Assembly: GCA_025355485.1 (NCBI GenBank)
Contig: JANXZP010000209.1
Location: 1-11,723, forward strand
Direction: 5' to 3'
Length of the DNA: 11,723 nucleotides
From: Pseudomonadota bacterium
Lineage (GTDB): Bacteria; Pseudomonadota; Gammaproteobacteria; Xanthomonadales; Xanthomonadaceae
Part shown: one piece after another, positions 6,000 to 11,723 of the stretch
How the letters are laid out: each line of letters opens with the position of its first letter
Numbering within the stretch: the first letter of the stretch is position 1
The notes under the pieces: model-generated
What the model saw: the letters and a program-made list of their open reading frames with translations, nothing else
The model's database searches: none
Told to the model about the DNA's origin: nothing
Made by a program: the position numbers and the translations under genes

Positions 6000-6446
6000 A
6001 TGAACCATAGCAATCACATCCTCAACGACCTCGTCTCTGCGACCCGTGATGGCAAGAGTTTCTACGAGCTTGCCGCTACCAAGGTCGACAGTCCGGAACT
6101 CAAATCGCTATTTGCCCGACTCGCAAAAGTGAAGGGTGACATCGTGCACGGACTCTCGAATGAAATCCGCGCGGTTGGCGAGCAGCCCGCCGAGACCGGA
6201 ACATGGACCGGTGATTTCGCCAAGTTCTATGGCGAGGTTCGCGCCCTGCTCGGCGACAAGGACTACGCCTATGTGGCCCAACTCGAAGAGTCCGAAGACC
6301 GCCTGATGAAGGCGTTCGACAAGGCGTTGAGCGACGAGAAAACGTCGGCCATTGCGCACACGATCATCACGCGTTACATGCCGGAAGTGCGTAGTTGCCA
6401 CGACATCATGCGGGCGCAAAAGATGACACTGAAAAAAGCCGCCTGA
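6000..6446 (+). CDS. DUF2383 / PA2169-family four-helix-bundle protein
   Basis: The 148-residue protein is mostly helical and fits the PA2169 (DUF2383) family of ferritin-like four-helix bundles. It has an opening 'ILNDLVSATRDGKSFYELAA', a central helix 'LFARLAKVKGDIVHGLSNEI', a linker with 'ETGTWTGDFAKFYGEVRALL', then 'EESEDRLMKAFDKAL' and a last helix from about 118 to 140 ('IITRYMPEVRSCHDIM'). Members are often induced by general stress; the molecular role is not established. Some Glu/His positions suggest a metal site, but the classical ferritin EXXH pairs are not clear here. The start at 6000 is chosen because AAGGAG lies just upstream; an earlier ATG at 5982 has no such site. It ends 25 bases before a strong intrinsic terminator and is probably transcribed alone. 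Confidence 0.9.
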   Translation: MNHSNHILNDLVSATRDGKSFYELAATKVDSPELKSLFARLAKVKGDIVHGLSNEIRAVGEQPAETGTWTGDFAKFYGEVRALLGDKDYAYVAQLEESEDRLMKAFDKALSDEKTSAIAHTIITRYMPEVRSCHDIMRAQKMTLKKAA

Positions 6447-6471
6447 TCCATCACATCAGCGTGCTTTGCAT

Positions 6472-6503
6472 GGCCCGACCGGAGCGATCCGGCCGGGCCT
6501 TTT
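6472..6503 (+). terminator. Intrinsic terminator of the DUF2383 gene
   Basis: GGCCCG-a-CCGG pairs with CCGG-c-CGGGCC around a six-base loop (AGCGAT), giving ten GC-rich pairs with one mismatch, followed directly by TTTT. It lies 25 bases after the stop codon at 6446. This is the clearest Rho-independent terminator in the window. Confidence 0.85.
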
Positions 6504-6590
6504 CATGCGTGCACTGCTGCGTACCCAATGCAATATGAGATGGTCGAGCAATCGCTGCTGACAGCCCGTTCCGATTCCCTTGCTCCAATC

Positions 6591-6615
6591 AGGCATATGC
6601 CACCAGGCATATACT
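6591..6615 (+). promoter_or_regulatory. Direct repeat overlapping a -10 element before the TPR gene
   Basis: AGGCATAT occurs at 6591-6598 and again at 6605-6612, a 14-base period. The second copy runs into TATACT (6610-6615), a five-of-six match to a -10 box. The first copy also forms the palindrome GGCATATGCC (6592-6601). No good -35 is present 17 bases upstream, so transcription may depend on or be blocked by a regulator binding the repeats. The start codon of the TPR gene is 41 bases after the -10 element. Confidence 0.4.
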
Positions 6616-6656
6616 CGGCCCGACTCATCCCTGCCCGTCGAAGCGGAGGCTCGCGG

Positions 6657-7712
6657 ATGTTCCCTTGGGTGTTCGCCGCGATGTTGGCGGTCTCCGCGCC
6701 CGCGATGGAGTCCGACGCGATCGTCGTGCCGCCAGCGCAAACCATGGCGCTGCCGCCGGCCTTGCGCGCGCGCCTGGAGGAAGAAGTGCTCGCGGGATCG
6801 CCTTCGCAGCGAGTGCGGCTCAATCGCCTGCTGCACCTGGTGTTCGACGACAAAGGCCTGGGTCCGGTCTATCAGGACGACGCCACTGAATCCGTCGAAC
6901 AAGCCTATGCCACGCGCAGCGCGAATTGCCTGTCCTTCACCATGACGTTCCTCGCGCTCGCGCGCGCAGCGGGCCTGGACGCGTATCCGCAGGAGATTCC
7001 CGAAACGCTGGCCTGGCACCAGGACAACGACATCTTCTATCGCGTGGACCACATCAATGCGGTCGTACGCATCGGCGACAACGGCTACGTGGTCGATATC
7101 GCAGGCGATTCGGTGATCGCGCTGAAAGAACGCGCGCACGTTTCCGACCAGCGCCTGCTGGCGCACTTCTACAACAACCTCGCGATGCGCGACCTCGAAC
7201 AGGATCGCATCGCGCCCGCGCTGCAAGAGATGGGCACGGCGCTGGAACTCGACCCGGGCTTCGCCACGAACTGGAGCAACGCCGGCGTGCTGTACCTGCG
7301 CAATGGCGACGAAGCCGCCGCGGAACGCGCCTACGCCAAGGCGCTGGCATTGGAACCCGCGAACACCAGCGCTCTGGCGAACATGGCCAATCTCGCCGAA
7401 CGCAGGGGCGATCGCGCCGCGCAATTCCGTGAGCGCATGGAACGCTTGCAGCAAAACGATCCGTTCTTCCACTTCCTGCAGGCAGTGGAGTACGAACACG
7501 CCGGCGACTATCTCCTCGCGATCGAGCAGTACCAGCGCGCGGTCTGGTTACACGGCGGCGAACACCGCTTCTACGCTGCCATCGCCCGCGCGTACGTGCT
7601 GGGGGGCGATATGCGGCATGCCATCAAGGCCTTGGGCCGCGCCGAATCGCTGAGCAACGGCGCCGTACGCGATGGATACAAGTCGCAGATCGATGCGATG
7701 CGCAAGCAATGA
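6657..7712 (+). CDS. Exported transglutaminase-like domain protein with TPR repeats
   Basis: The 351-residue protein begins with a hydrophobic signal segment (about 1-16). Residues about 50-155 resemble a transglutaminase-like cysteine-peptidase fold: C91 in 'RSANCLSFTMTFLALARAAGL', H132 in 'VDHINAVV' and D147 in 'YVVDIAGD' form a plausible catalytic triad in the right order. From about 165 onward there are tandem tetratricopeptide repeats: 'NNLAMRDLEQDRIAPALQEM', 'WSNAGVLYLRNGDEAAAERA', 'ANMANLAERRGD', and further ones to about 335. TPRs usually mediate protein contacts. The product is probably periplasmic and may process or bind a protein partner. ATG 6657 is chosen because GGAGG lies seven bases upstream and it gives a signal peptide; a longer frame starts at 6528, inside promoter DNA. 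It is followed after 29 bases by secreted copy A, probably in the same transcript. Confidence 0.85.
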   Translation: MFPWVFAAMLAVSAPAMESDAIVVPPAQTMALPPALRARLEEEVLAGSPSQRVRLNRLLHLVFDDKGLGPVYQDDATESVEQAYATRSANCLSFTMTFLALARAAGLDAYPQEIPETLAWHQDNDIFYRVDHINAVVRIGDNGYVVDIAGDSVIALKERAHVSDQRLLAHFYNNLAMRDLEQDRIAPALQEMGTALELDPGFATNWSNAGVLYLRNGDEAAAERAYAKALALEPANTSALANMANLAERRGDRAAQFRERMERLQQNDPFFHFLQAVEYEHAGDYLLAIEQYQRAVWLHGGEHRFYAAIARAYVLGGDMRHAIKALGRAESLSNGAVRDGYKSQIDAMRKQ

Positions 7713-7741
7713 ACACAACGGCCTATACAGGAGTACCGATC

Positions 7742-8395
7742 ATGAAATCGTGGATAGCGCTGGCATGCCTGTTTGTTGCGATGGCCGGTGCGGCCCATGC
7801 CGAGTCCATCACGCTCGCGGTCACGTTGAAGCTGACCGACGACGATTACAAACCGCTCGCGAACCAATCGGTGCGGCTGACCTTCAGCGGACAGGATTGG
7901 CGCAGCCCGAATGCGGGCCAGCGTGTCGTCACCGACGCGAACGGCGTGGCGCATTTCACCGCCGTGGTGCAAATCGACACGCAAGCGCAATCACGGAATG
8001 TCGGCATGACGCCGTTCTCGGTGCCGGTCAGAACCGATCACCTGCTGATCGCGGCGGAGTTGCCGCGAGTCCTTTCAGTGGACGGACACGAGAAGGTCTT
8101 CCATTGGCTCTACACGGAAAACGTGTTCCGTTATTCGAGCGGCGAAACCAGCGGCGGTTACATCGACTCGATCTTCGGCAAGGGCCCGCAGGGCCGCTTC
8201 GACAAACAGCTGGAACCGAACCTCAGCGTCGTGCACATGGCGCAGCGCACCGATCCCGAACAACGCGCGATCGGCGGCGACGAAGGCTACGTGCCGACCG
8301 ATTTCCTGCTCGACCGCGACGACACCGACAAGGCCCATCCGCGCTGGACGCTTTCACTCGGGTTCAAGCGGATGCCGCGGCCGCTGGCGCATTGA
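7742..8395 (+). CDS. Secreted 217-residue protein of unknown function, copy A
   Basis: The product has a classic signal peptide (1-20, cleavage after AHA) and a 197-residue mature part. I do not recognise the family. Residues about 22-80 look like a small beta-sandwich of the Ig-like/carboxypeptidase-regulatory type, with 'PLANQSVRLTFSGQDW' and 'VVTDANGVAHFTAVV' as strand pairs. The C-terminal part carries distinctive stretches: 'FHWLYTENVFRY', 'GETSGGYIDSI', 'GRFDK', 'VHMAQRTDPEQRAIGGDEGY' and 'DDTDKAHPRWTLSLGFKRMP'. The only Cys is inside the signal. ATG 7742 is chosen because AGGAG lies eight bases upstream and it yields the signal peptide; an in-frame ATG at 7709 overlapping the previous stop would add 11 residues that spoil it. 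It is second in a unit with the TPR gene. Copy B at 10620 is about 77% identical over the mature part, with no gap. Confidence 0.86.
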   Translation: MKSWIALACLFVAMAGAAHAESITLAVTLKLTDDDYKPLANQSVRLTFSGQDWRSPNAGQRVVTDANGVAHFTAVVQIDTQAQSRNVGMTPFSVPVRTDHLLIAAELPRVLSVDGHEKVFHWLYTENVFRYSSGETSGGYIDSIFGKGPQGRFDKQLEPNLSVVHMAQRTDPEQRAIGGDEGYVPTDFLLDRDDTDKAHPRWTLSLGFKRMPRPLAH

Positions 8396-8397
8396 CG

Positions 8398-8432
8398 GGG
8401 AAAGGTCCCAGTTCGCGCTGACAGCCTTTCCC
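8398..8432. terminator. Hairpin between convergent genes, possible two-way terminator
   Basis: GGGAAAGG (8398-8405) and CCTTTCCC (8425-8432) are perfect arms. The loop contains a further CAG/CTG pairing around TTCGCG. It fills the 51-base gap between the stop codons of copy A (plus) and the histidine phosphatase (minus), where a shared terminator is expected. Neither strand has a T-run after the stem, so efficiency is uncertain. Confidence 0.45.
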
Positions 8433-8446
8433 GAAATCGCCGGCGC

Positions 8447-9157
8447 TCAGTGCTTCGACATTTCCGGCAGTGGCGGAATCGCGAGGCTGCGCTCGCTGTC
8501 GCCAGTCGCGCCGGTGAGCATGTTCGGCGGCAGGTGTCCGACATCGCCGACCGCGATCACCTTGATGCTGCCGTTGGCCTCGATGCGGATTTTCGTGATG
8601 CTCGCATGCCCGACCGACATCTCCAGCCACGCGGCGGTGTCCACGCCCAGCGCGCGCGTGACCAGGTAACGGATCACGTTGCCGTGGCAGACGAACAGCT
8701 CGGTGCGTTCGGCGCCTGACGATGGGCGAAAATATTCGGTAAAAATCCGATCGAGCTGCGCCTTGCACGCGGCCAGATCATCGCGCTTCTCGTTCGCCAT
8801 GATCTCGACACGACGCGATGGCGGCGTGCATTCGGCGAGATCGTCGATCACCTTGAACTCACGTCCCGGGAAATCCGCGGCGATGACTGCTGCGGTATCG
8901 CGCGCTCGTTGCATCGGACTGACATACAGCGCGTCGAATCGCATCGGCGATCCCGCCAGTCGCGCACCGAGCAGATGCGCCTGGGCGACACCAAGCGGTG
9001 ACAGGCCCGGCCCCAATTGTGCGTCCGCTGACGGATCCGGCACGTAATTTCCGTGGCGCACCAGCACGATGGTTCGCGCGGCTGGCGCCGTCGGTTCGGC
9101 TGCCTGCAAGGATGCCGCAACGACCAGGAACAACACACCAAGTAGAAGTTTTTTCAT
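8447..9157 (-). CDS. Exported histidine phosphatase, PGAM5-like
   Basis: The 236-residue protein begins with a signal peptide (MKKLLLGVLF..., cleavage near 19-21) and belongs to the histidine phosphatase (phosphoglycerate mutase-like) superfamily. R34-H35-G36 holds the phospho-accepting His. R84 in 'SPMQRARDTA', E109, and H158 in 'FVCHGNVIRYLV' complete the expected phosphate pocket and acid. The stretch 'CHGNVIRYLVTRALG...W' followed by 'SIT' resembles PGAM5, a protein Ser/Thr phosphatase relative, more than the glycolytic mutases. A periplasmic phosphatase is the likely role; the substrate is unknown. The start at 9157 is chosen for the signal peptide; no good ribosome site is visible, and upstream in-frame ATGs exist up to 9229. 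It follows the membrane-protein gene by 85 bases on the same strand and converges on copy A. Confidence 0.9.
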   Translation of the reverse strand: MKKLLLGVLFLVVAASLQAAEPTAPAARTIVLVRHGNYVPDPSADAQLGPGLSPLGVAQAHLLGARLAGSPMRFDALYVSPMQRARDTAAVIAADFPGREFKVIDDLAECTPPSRRVEIMANEKRDDLAACKAQLDRIFTEYFRPSSGAERTELFVCHGNVIRYLVTRALGVDTAAWLEMSVGHASITKIRIEANGSIKVIAVGDVGHLPPNMLTGATGDSERSLAIPPLPEMSKH

Positions 9158-9242
9158 GTGCGGAGTATCACGCAAGAAAATGGGCGCGGCCATAGTCGTT
9201 CGGTCGGCCCGGCACATCTTTGCTGGCATTTCGCCGGCGCCG

Positions 9243-9890
9243 CTACGCGCCCTGCGCCTTCCGGAACCGGATCGACTCCGCGTACAGCCGTTCGTAGATG
9301 CGTGGTGCGTCCTCCACGCTCACCGCGCTGATTTCGTCGCGGCGCCGCTCGCTGCGAGCTTTCGACAGCAACGCGGCGACGGATGCGCCGGGCATTCGCA
9401 CATAAGTGATACCGGGGCGCTGCATCTTCGGGCCCGGCAGTTTGGTATTCGTGTACGTCGTCACGCCGCCATCGGAGTACAGGGTGTGGACGTTCACCTG
9501 CGAGCCGATCGACGATGCGGTTTCGATCGCCGCAAGGAAATCGTCGGCAGGATGGATCATCAGCGTCAGCTTGATCTTCGGCATCGGCGGGATGTCCCAC
9601 GCACCCGCATCGACGAAGCCGGCGGCCGATAGGTCCGCTGCCTCCGGTTTGGCCGCCTCGTCCATCGCCGCCGCCCTCGCGAGATGGATCGCCGACGGCA
9701 TCTTGTCGATCGTCGCCTTGATCAGGCCGAGTTTCGATGCGGCGTGCGTGAGCATGATCGTCAGCTGCCTGCGGAACAGCAGGACCACCACGGAGACCAC
9801 GAGGGCGTACACAAGCCTCCCCGTCGGCCCGAAGAAATACGAGGCCGCGAATGCGCCCGCGATGAACACCACCCAGATCAGTGTCGGCAT
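9243..9890 (-). CDS. Uncharacterised two-helix membrane protein
   Basis: I do not recognise this 215-residue protein. Two hydrophobic segments at about 3-20 and 25-41, separated by 'FGPTGR', look like a membrane hairpin, followed by the basic pair R42-R43. Residues about 60-110 are Ala-rich and probably helical. The soluble part (about 110-215) contains 'DIPPMPKIKLTLMIHP', 'SQVNVHTLYSDGGVTTYTNT' and 'PGITYVRMPG', which suggests a mixed alpha/beta domain, and a charged tail 'KARSERRRDEIS'. By the positive-inside rule the soluble part is probably cytoplasmic. ATG 9890 is chosen because GGGAGG lies seven bases upstream; the frame is open to 10016 but that part is the shared leader with the peroxiredoxin gene. 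It is divergent from the peroxiredoxin gene (149-base gap) and upstream of the phosphatase gene. Confidence 0.75.
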   Translation of the reverse strand: MPTLIWVVFIAGAFAASYFFGPTGRLVYALVVSVVVLLFRRQLTIMLTHAASKLGLIKATIDKMPSAIHLARAAAMDEAAKPEAADLSAAGFVDAGAWDIPPMPKIKLTLMIHPADDFLAAIETASSIGSQVNVHTLYSDGGVTTYTNTKLPGPKMQRPGITYVRMPGASVAALLSKARSERRRDEISAVSVEDAPRIYERLYAESIRFRKAQGA

Positions 9891-9981
9891 TTCAGGCCCT
9901 CCCCTGCCGCGTCGGGCATTTATCCTACAACTCGGGCTGGCCGTGGAGTTGCGTCCGGCGAATCCGCAGGTTTGATTGCAC

Positions 9982-10012
9982 TTGCCACCATCGTTCGGCA
10001 ACGGTGTATAAG
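9982..10012 (+). promoter_or_regulatory. Predicted promoter of the peroxiredoxin gene
   Basis: TTGCCA (9982-9987) and TATAAG (10007-10012) each match the sigma-70 consensus at five of six positions, with a 19-base spacer that is slightly long. The start codon lies 28 bases beyond the -10 element, with AGGAG in between. It would drive the peroxiredoxin and copy B. Confidence 0.45.
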
Positions 10013-10039
10013 GCATCAGTCCCCTCAGGAGCCACCGTC

Positions 10040-10585
10040 ATGAAACACGCATTCAAGCTTGCCGCCATCGCCGCCGTCGGCACCATCACGCTGGCATCGC
10101 CGTCACTCGCCGCATTGAAGGAAGGCACCAAGGCGCCCGATTTCAGTGCGCCGGCCTACCTCGCCGGAAAACCTTTCGACTTCAAGCTCGCCGACGCGTT
10201 GAAGAAGGGCCCGGTGGTGGTCTACTTCTTCCCCGCCGCGCACACCTCCGGCTGCAACATCGAGGCCCACCTGTTCTCTGCGGCCATCGACCAATTCACG
10301 GCGCTGCACGCCACCGTGATCGGCGTGACCGCGGGCAACACGGATCAGCTGGCGGATTTCTCGAAGGAAACCGAACACTGCAGCGGCAAGTTCCCGGTCG
10401 CATCCGATCCGGGCGCGAAGATCGCCAAGCAATACGACGCCATCTTGTCGATGAAGCCCGAATGGTCCGACCGTACGTCCTACGTGATCGCACCGTCGGG
10501 ATCGATCGTGCACGTCTACTCGAACCTCGATCCGAAGCAACACGTCAAGGAAACGCTGGATGCGGTGAAGGCGATCAAGAAATAG
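10040..10585 (+). CDS. Exported peroxiredoxin (AhpC/TSA, BCP/PrxQ-like)
   Basis: The 181-residue protein has a signal peptide (about 1-24, 'SLA-ALKEG') followed by a thioredoxin-fold peroxiredoxin domain. The peroxidatic motif P65-xxx-T69-xx-C72 ('FFPAAHTSGC') is intact, and Arg in 'WSDRTSYVIAP' fits the conserved active-site Arg. The PrxQ/BCP-type resolving Cys five residues after C72 is absent. The only other Cys is C114 ('ETEHCSGKFPV'), which may be the resolving residue, as in PrxQ members that use a Cys in a later helix; otherwise the enzyme would be 1-Cys. It should reduce hydrogen peroxide or organic peroxides in the periplasm. The electron donor is not encoded here. The start is supported by AGGAG eight bases upstream; a longer frame from 9881 runs through the promoter and is rejected. 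Copy B follows after 34 bases. Confidence 0.93.
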   Translation: MKHAFKLAAIAAVGTITLASPSLAALKEGTKAPDFSAPAYLAGKPFDFKLADALKKGPVVVYFFPAAHTSGCNIEAHLFSAAIDQFTALHATVIGVTAGNTDQLADFSKETEHCSGKFPVASDPGAKIAKQYDAILSMKPEWSDRTSYVIAPSGSIVHVYSNLDPKQHVKETLDAVKAIKK

Positions 10586-10619
10586 GTTCGCGTCGGACGG
10601 GAACTCGGGAGCGGCGATC

Positions 10620-11273
10620 ATGAAATGGCGGCATTTGCTGGCTGGCCTGCTCGCAGCAATGACCGGCGTGGTGCACGCCGAGACGATCACGCTGCATGTC
10701 ACCCTGAAACTGACCGACAACGACTACAAACCGCTCGCTAATCAATCGGTGCGCCTGACCTTCAGCGGACAGGACTGGCAAAGCCCGACCGCGGGCGAGC
10801 GCGTGGTCACCAATGCGAAAGGCGAAGCGCACCTGACCGCGGTGGTGGCGATCGATCGGAAAATCCAGTCGAAGAATGTCGGCATGACTCCGTTCTCGGT
10901 ACCCGTCGGAACCGACCACCTGCTGATCGCGGCCGAGATGGAACGCATTCTTCCGCTGGACGGCAAGGACCGCACGTTCCACTGGCTCTACACCGAGAAC
11001 ATCTTCCGCTACCCGGAAGGCGAAACCAGCGGCGGCTACATCGACGCGATCTACAGCAAGGGGCCGAAAGGCCGTTTCGACAAGCGCCTGGAACCGAACC
11101 TCGACACCGTCCACATGGCTCAGCGCACCGACCCCGAACAACGCGCGATCGGCGCCGACCAAGGTTACGTGCCGAGCGATTTCGGATTCGAGAAAGACGA
11201 CACCGACAAGGCGCATCCGCGCTGGACGCTTTCGATCGGGTTCAAGCGGATGCCGAGGCCGGTTTGGCGGTGA
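10620..11273 (+). CDS. Secreted 217-residue protein of unknown function, copy B
   Basis: This is the paralogue of the gene at 7742. Both are 217 residues, both have a 20-residue signal peptide (here ending VHA) and both mature parts start at Glu21. By direct count about 46 of 197 mature residues differ, with no insertion or deletion. Fully conserved blocks include 'DYKPLANQSVRLTFSGQDW', 'NVGMTPFSVPV', 'TDHLLIAAE', 'GETSGGYID', 'VHMAQRTDPEQRAIG' and 'DDTDKAHPRWTLS'. The N-terminal half looks like an Ig-like beta-sandwich; the rest is unassigned. GGGAG before the ATG supports the start. The gene is second after the peroxiredoxin, whereas copy A follows the TPR gene. DNA similarity seems to stop at the gene ends apart from a shared 'cgatc' before the ATG. 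A long minus-strand open frame covering this gene is treated as a shadow. Confidence 0.88.
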   Translation: MKWRHLLAGLLAAMTGVVHAETITLHVTLKLTDNDYKPLANQSVRLTFSGQDWQSPTAGERVVTNAKGEAHLTAVVAIDRKIQSKNVGMTPFSVPVGTDHLLIAAEMERILPLDGKDRTFHWLYTENIFRYPEGETSGGYIDAIYSKGPKGRFDKRLEPNLDTVHMAQRTDPEQRAIGADQGYVPSDFGFEKDDTDKAHPRWTLSIGFKRMPRPVWR

Positions 11274-11305
11274 GGGGAACCAGATAGGAGCGGTGGTGGT
11301 TCTCC
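11274..11305 (+). terminator. Hairpin directly after copy B
   Basis: GGGGAACCA (11274-11282) can pair with TGGTTCTCC (11297-11305) in RNA: nine pairs including one G-U, around a 14-base loop. It starts at the first base after the stop codon. There is no T-run after it, so it may act as a weak terminator or a 3'-end protecting structure. Confidence 0.45.
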
Positions 11306-11336
11306 TGACTCGACTGTCCGGCCAATCCTTCGCCAC

Positions 11337-11603
11337 ATGACCATGCGTATTCCAGTTCTGTTGACCGCCGCGTTGCTCCCACCGGCTTCGGCGCATGCCC
11401 AGTCCAGCCAGGTTATCGCCGAAATCGCGACGCAATTCGACGACCGCCCGCTCGTCATGATCGGCGAGTACCACCGCAGTCGCGAAATCCATGCGCACTT
11501 GCAGCAGATGCTTCGCGATCCGGCCTTCATCTGCAAGGTGGACGACATCACGGTCATCGATGATCTGGTGCGGCAGGCCAGCCAGGGCGACAAGGGGGAG
11601 TAA
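11337..11603 (+). CDS. Short exported protein, likely truncated ChaN/Tiki-like remnant
   Basis: The frame encodes 88 residues: a signal peptide (about 1-22, 'SAHAQSS') and a short mature part. 'RPLVMIGEYHRSREIHAHL' followed by 'MLRDPAFICKVDDI' resembles the start of ChaN/Tiki-type (erythromycin-esterase-like) domains, where 'iGE.H...' supplies active-site Glu and His and is followed by 'D.IVVE'. Those proteins are usually some 250-300 residues long. Here the similarity stops after 'VDDIT' and the frame ends 20 codons later, so most of the domain is missing. No ribosome site is seen before ATG 11337 or the alternative ATG 11343. It may be a pseudogene or an internally deleted relic; a short functional protein cannot be excluded. 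It lies 63 bases after copy B. Confidence 0.5.
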   Translation: MTMRIPVLLTAALLPPASAHAQSSQVIAEIATQFDDRPLVMIGEYHRSREIHAHLQQMLRDPAFICKVDDITVIDDLVRQASQGDKGE

Positions 11604-11612
11604 TCGGCAAGT

Positions 11613-11650
11613 AGCGGGCTGACGAAGCGATCCCGGCGTACCTGCCCGCT
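11613..11650. terminator. Inverted repeat between two converging reading frames
   Basis: AGCGGGC (11613-11619) and GCCCGCT (11644-11650) form 7-base arms around a 24-base loop. They lie in the gap between the short exported gene and a putative minus-strand gene end. A shared terminator is possible; no clear T-run follows. Confidence 0.3.
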
Positions 11651-11659
11651 CCTTTGCCG

Positions 11660-11723
11660 CTAATCGGCGACGAGTTTCACACCATGTGTTTCGAACCACG
11701 AATCGTCGCTCGATACCGGCTCC
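11660..11723 (-). CDS. Possible 3' end of a minus-strand gene (partial)
   Basis: The minus strand reads 20 sense codons from the window edge to a TAG at 11662-11660, ending 'DDSWFETHGVKLVAD'. The composition is protein-like, and the placement (a convergent gene with an inverted repeat in between) is sensible. However, 20 codons are too few to name a family or to be sure the frame is real. The 5' part lies outside the window. Confidence 0.3.
   Translation of the reverse strand, partial: EPVSSDDSWFETHGVKLVAD

Noticed and set aside
6456..7499. 347-codon minus-strand open frame
   Set aside because: It is antisense to the TPR gene, which has a signal peptide, triad residues and repeats.
10575..11699. 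374-codon minus-strand open frame across copy B and beyond
   Set aside because: It is antisense to a gene with a signal peptide, ribosome site and close paralogue. The matching antisense frame over copy A is broken, and the translation is Val/Arg/Ala/His-rich as expected for a shadow of GC-rich coding DNA.
1..11723. Mobile element, prophage, CRISPR array or defence system
   Set aside because: No transposase, integrase, repeat-spacer pattern, target-site duplication around a gene cassette, toxin-antitoxin pair or nuclease/helicase set could be seen. The gene content is housekeeping, envelope and stress type.

Overview
The window is GC-rich (roughly 60-65% by eye) and densely coded. It looks like an ordinary chromosomal stretch of a gammaproteobacterium. 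A clear YbiI orthologue, an OmpA-type lipoprotein with a proline/alanine linker, many small exported proteins and the codon usage suggest the Lysobacterales, perhaps Rhodanobacteraceae (Dyella/Rhodanobacter/Luteibacter-like). That placement is an inference made without a database search. I see no tRNA, rRNA, CRISPR array, transposase, integrase or phage gene.

Left part (1-5300). A 288-base leader carrying two inverted repeats precedes a plus-strand VOC-plus-double-cupin protein (289-1326). Its stop codon lies one base from the stop of a converging minus-strand block. That block, read from 5226 down to 1328, encodes: a GFA/CENP-V zinc protein, a YbiI-type DksA/TraR zinc-finger protein, a small PUA-like protein, a 2'-5' RNA ligase/cyclic phosphodiesterase (ThpR), a nitroreductase with the iodotyrosine-deiodinase lid residues, and an OmpA-family lipoprotein with two copies of a PPC-like domain. 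The first four are 20-30 bases apart and look co-transcribed from a credible promoter at 5267-5296. The last two may have their own promoters.

Middle part (5300-6500). A 99-residue protein of unknown function is followed by a gap of about 290 bases with several palindromes. Next come a DUF2383/PA2169-type four-helix-bundle protein and a strong intrinsic terminator (6472-6503).

Right part (6500-11723). An exported transglutaminase-like/TPR protein and the first copy (A) of a secreted 217-residue protein of unknown function form a two-gene unit. A minus-strand pair follows: an uncharacterised two-helix membrane protein and an exported PGAM5-like histidine phosphatase. Divergent from that pair, an exported peroxiredoxin and the second copy (B) of the 217-residue protein form another two-gene unit. 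Copies A and B have the same length and their mature parts are about 77% identical with no gap. The window ends with a shortened exported protein resembling the start of a ChaN/Tiki-type domain, and with what may be the last 20 codons of a minus-strand gene.

The most interesting item is the duplicated secreted family, each copy being the second gene behind a different envelope gene (a TPR/protease-like protein and a peroxiredoxin). Most other genes belong to known families and suggest envelope maintenance, stress handling and small-molecule redox chemistry. I found no convincing evidence of a new defence or mobile system.
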